64,000 nucleotides of DNA, from the NCBI RefSeq assembly GCF_032118995.1, contig NC_092657.1:5844391-5908390 (forward strand), in the 5' to 3' direction. Shown piece by piece: positions 62,955 to 64,000 of this stretch (position 1 is its first letter; every line of letters starts with the position of its first letter). Made by a program: the position numbers and the translations under genes. Below the pieces are notes generated by a model, which ran no database searches, had not been told where the DNA came from, and saw only the letters and a program-made list of their open reading frames with translations. The stretch is from Asterias amurensis. Taxonomy: Eukaryota; Echinodermata; Asteroidea; Forcipulatida; Asteriidae.

Positions 62955-63715
62955 AAGCCGTCAAATTTGCATAATTATGTTAATTAGTTTCCGCCATTAG
63001 CTGAAAATGAAAAAACATGCATATCTTGACAACAAAGAGGGCTATCATGCTCAAAATGGTGTCTGTACCCATGTTTTCATGGTCAAGGAGTCCAATGAAG
63101 AAAGGAATAAACTTTAAAAAGTGACAAAAAGTCTTCAAATTTGCATAATTGTGTTAATTAGTTTCCGCCATTAGCTGAAAATGAAAAAACATGCATATCT
63201 TGACAACAAAGAGGGCTAGCATGCTCAAAATAGTGTCTATACCCATGTTTTCATGGTCAAGGAGTCCAATGATGAAAGGAATAACCTTTATAATGTGCCA
63301 AAAAGTCTTAAAATTTGTATAATTATGTTAATTAGTTTCCGCCATTAGCACAAAACATGCATTTCTTTGAAACAAAGAGGGCTAGCATGCTCAAAATGGT
63401 GTCTATACCCATGTTTTCATGGTCAAGACGTTCAATGAAGAAAGGAATAACCTTTTAAAAGTGTTGGAAAGCTTTCAAATTTCCAAAATTATGTTAACTA
63501 GTTTCCGCTATTAATTGGCTGAAAATGAAAAAAAAAGGCATATCTTTAAAACAAAGAAGGCTAACATGCTTAAAATGGTGTCTATACCCATGTTTTCACG
63601 GTCAAGGAGTTCAATGAAAAAATGAATAACCTTTCAAAAGTGTTGGAAAGCCTTCAAATTTGCAAAGTTATGTTAATTAGTTTCTTCCATTGGTGGAAAA
63701 ACATGCATATCTTTC
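62955..63715. repeat. Satellite-like tandem repeat, ~160-180-bp units, about 4.5 copies
   Basis: TTAATTAGTTTCCGCCATTA begins units near 62980, 63152, 63329, 63493 (TTAACTAGTTTCC) and 63673. Each holds ACAAAGAGGGCTA-CATGCTC and TACCCATGTTTTCATGGTCA. Confidence 0.88.
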
Positions 63716-63779
63716 ATTAGGTGCAGGTGGCAAGTCAGTTTTCACTGGCAACAGGTTCTGTTTGACCATTGCCAATTCA

Positions 63780-64000
63780 GTTGAGCGAGAGGTTGTCTTC
63801 AGCCGACGCACTCTCGGGAAACTCTGATGATCGTGTTGCATCATTCGTCAGCTGATCTACGAATGTTAGTCTCCTCCTGCCCTTGCTGTTGTTTCCATCC
63901 ATGGGTTCCCAAAGAATAAGGGTGCCAACAGCTAGCTCTGGATGGCGGACAGAGTGGCCAGTCAGCCTCATCCTTCGTTCCCTGATTGACAGATGATTGA
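63780..64000 (-). pseudogene. LINE reverse-transcriptase C-terminal tail, runs off the window
   Basis: Minus-strand frame from the window edge: SIRERRMRLTGHSVRHPELA, LILWEP, GRRRLTFVDQL, ending SLN then TGA at 63777-63779. The RRMRLTGHSVRHPEL...LWEP...RRLTFVDQL order is typical of a non-LTR retrotransposon pol C-terminus. The rest lies beyond base 64000, so intactness cannot be judged. Confidence 0.75.

Overview
The window reads as nuclear DNA of an invertebrate deuterostome, most likely an echinoderm (my best guess is a starfish). Genes are split into short exons with GT/AG junctions and large introns. Gene density is low, and tRNA-like SINEs, LINE tails, microsatellites and above all small foldback (MITE-like) elements fill the space. 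The taxonomic guess rests on the style of the repeats and on protein similarity recalled from memory, not on a database search.

Layout. (1) 825-26070, plus strand: one complete 13-exon gene for a thiamine-diphosphate enzyme of the ILVBL / HACL2 (acetolactate-synthase-like, 2-hydroxyacyl-CoA lyase) type. All splice phases join into a 629-residue protein with a membrane anchor, the catalytic Glu and the GDG...N cofactor motif. Its introns hold nested MITEs, a 0.7-kb and a 2.6-kb terminal-inverted-repeat element, a self-complementary minisatellite, a 551-bp palindrome, a triplicated 0.24-kb unit and a decayed partial copy of exon 5. (2) 26383-32900: gene-free repeats, including a composite element whose ends are inverted arrays of a 16-bp unit, and LINE debris. 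(3) 32913-52064, minus strand: three tandem paralogous genes for small GPI-anchored Ly6/uPAR three-finger proteins (122, 123 and 124 aa). Each has three coding exons with identical intron phases; two share a 5' noncoding exon and a promoter block containing a CRE. Gene A's first intron carries a 1.9-kb DNA transposon with a decayed ORF; gene B's carries a TIR element with a 27-28-bp minisatellite. (4) 52100-56800: LINE fragments and MITEs. (5) 56818-57506: a possible first exon pair of an unidentified gene behind a promoter-like block with a perfect RFX X-box palindrome. (6) 57507-64000: repeats, satellites, a (GTT)n tract and, at the right edge, the C-terminal tail of a LINE reverse transcriptase on the minus strand.

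The enzyme and the Ly6 cluster are unrelated in function; they are simply neighbours. The most distinctive content is the Ly6 family expansion and the layered transposon archaeology, where insertion order can be read from interrupted copies and target-site duplications. I found no operon, CRISPR array, rRNA gene or intact functional tRNA gene.
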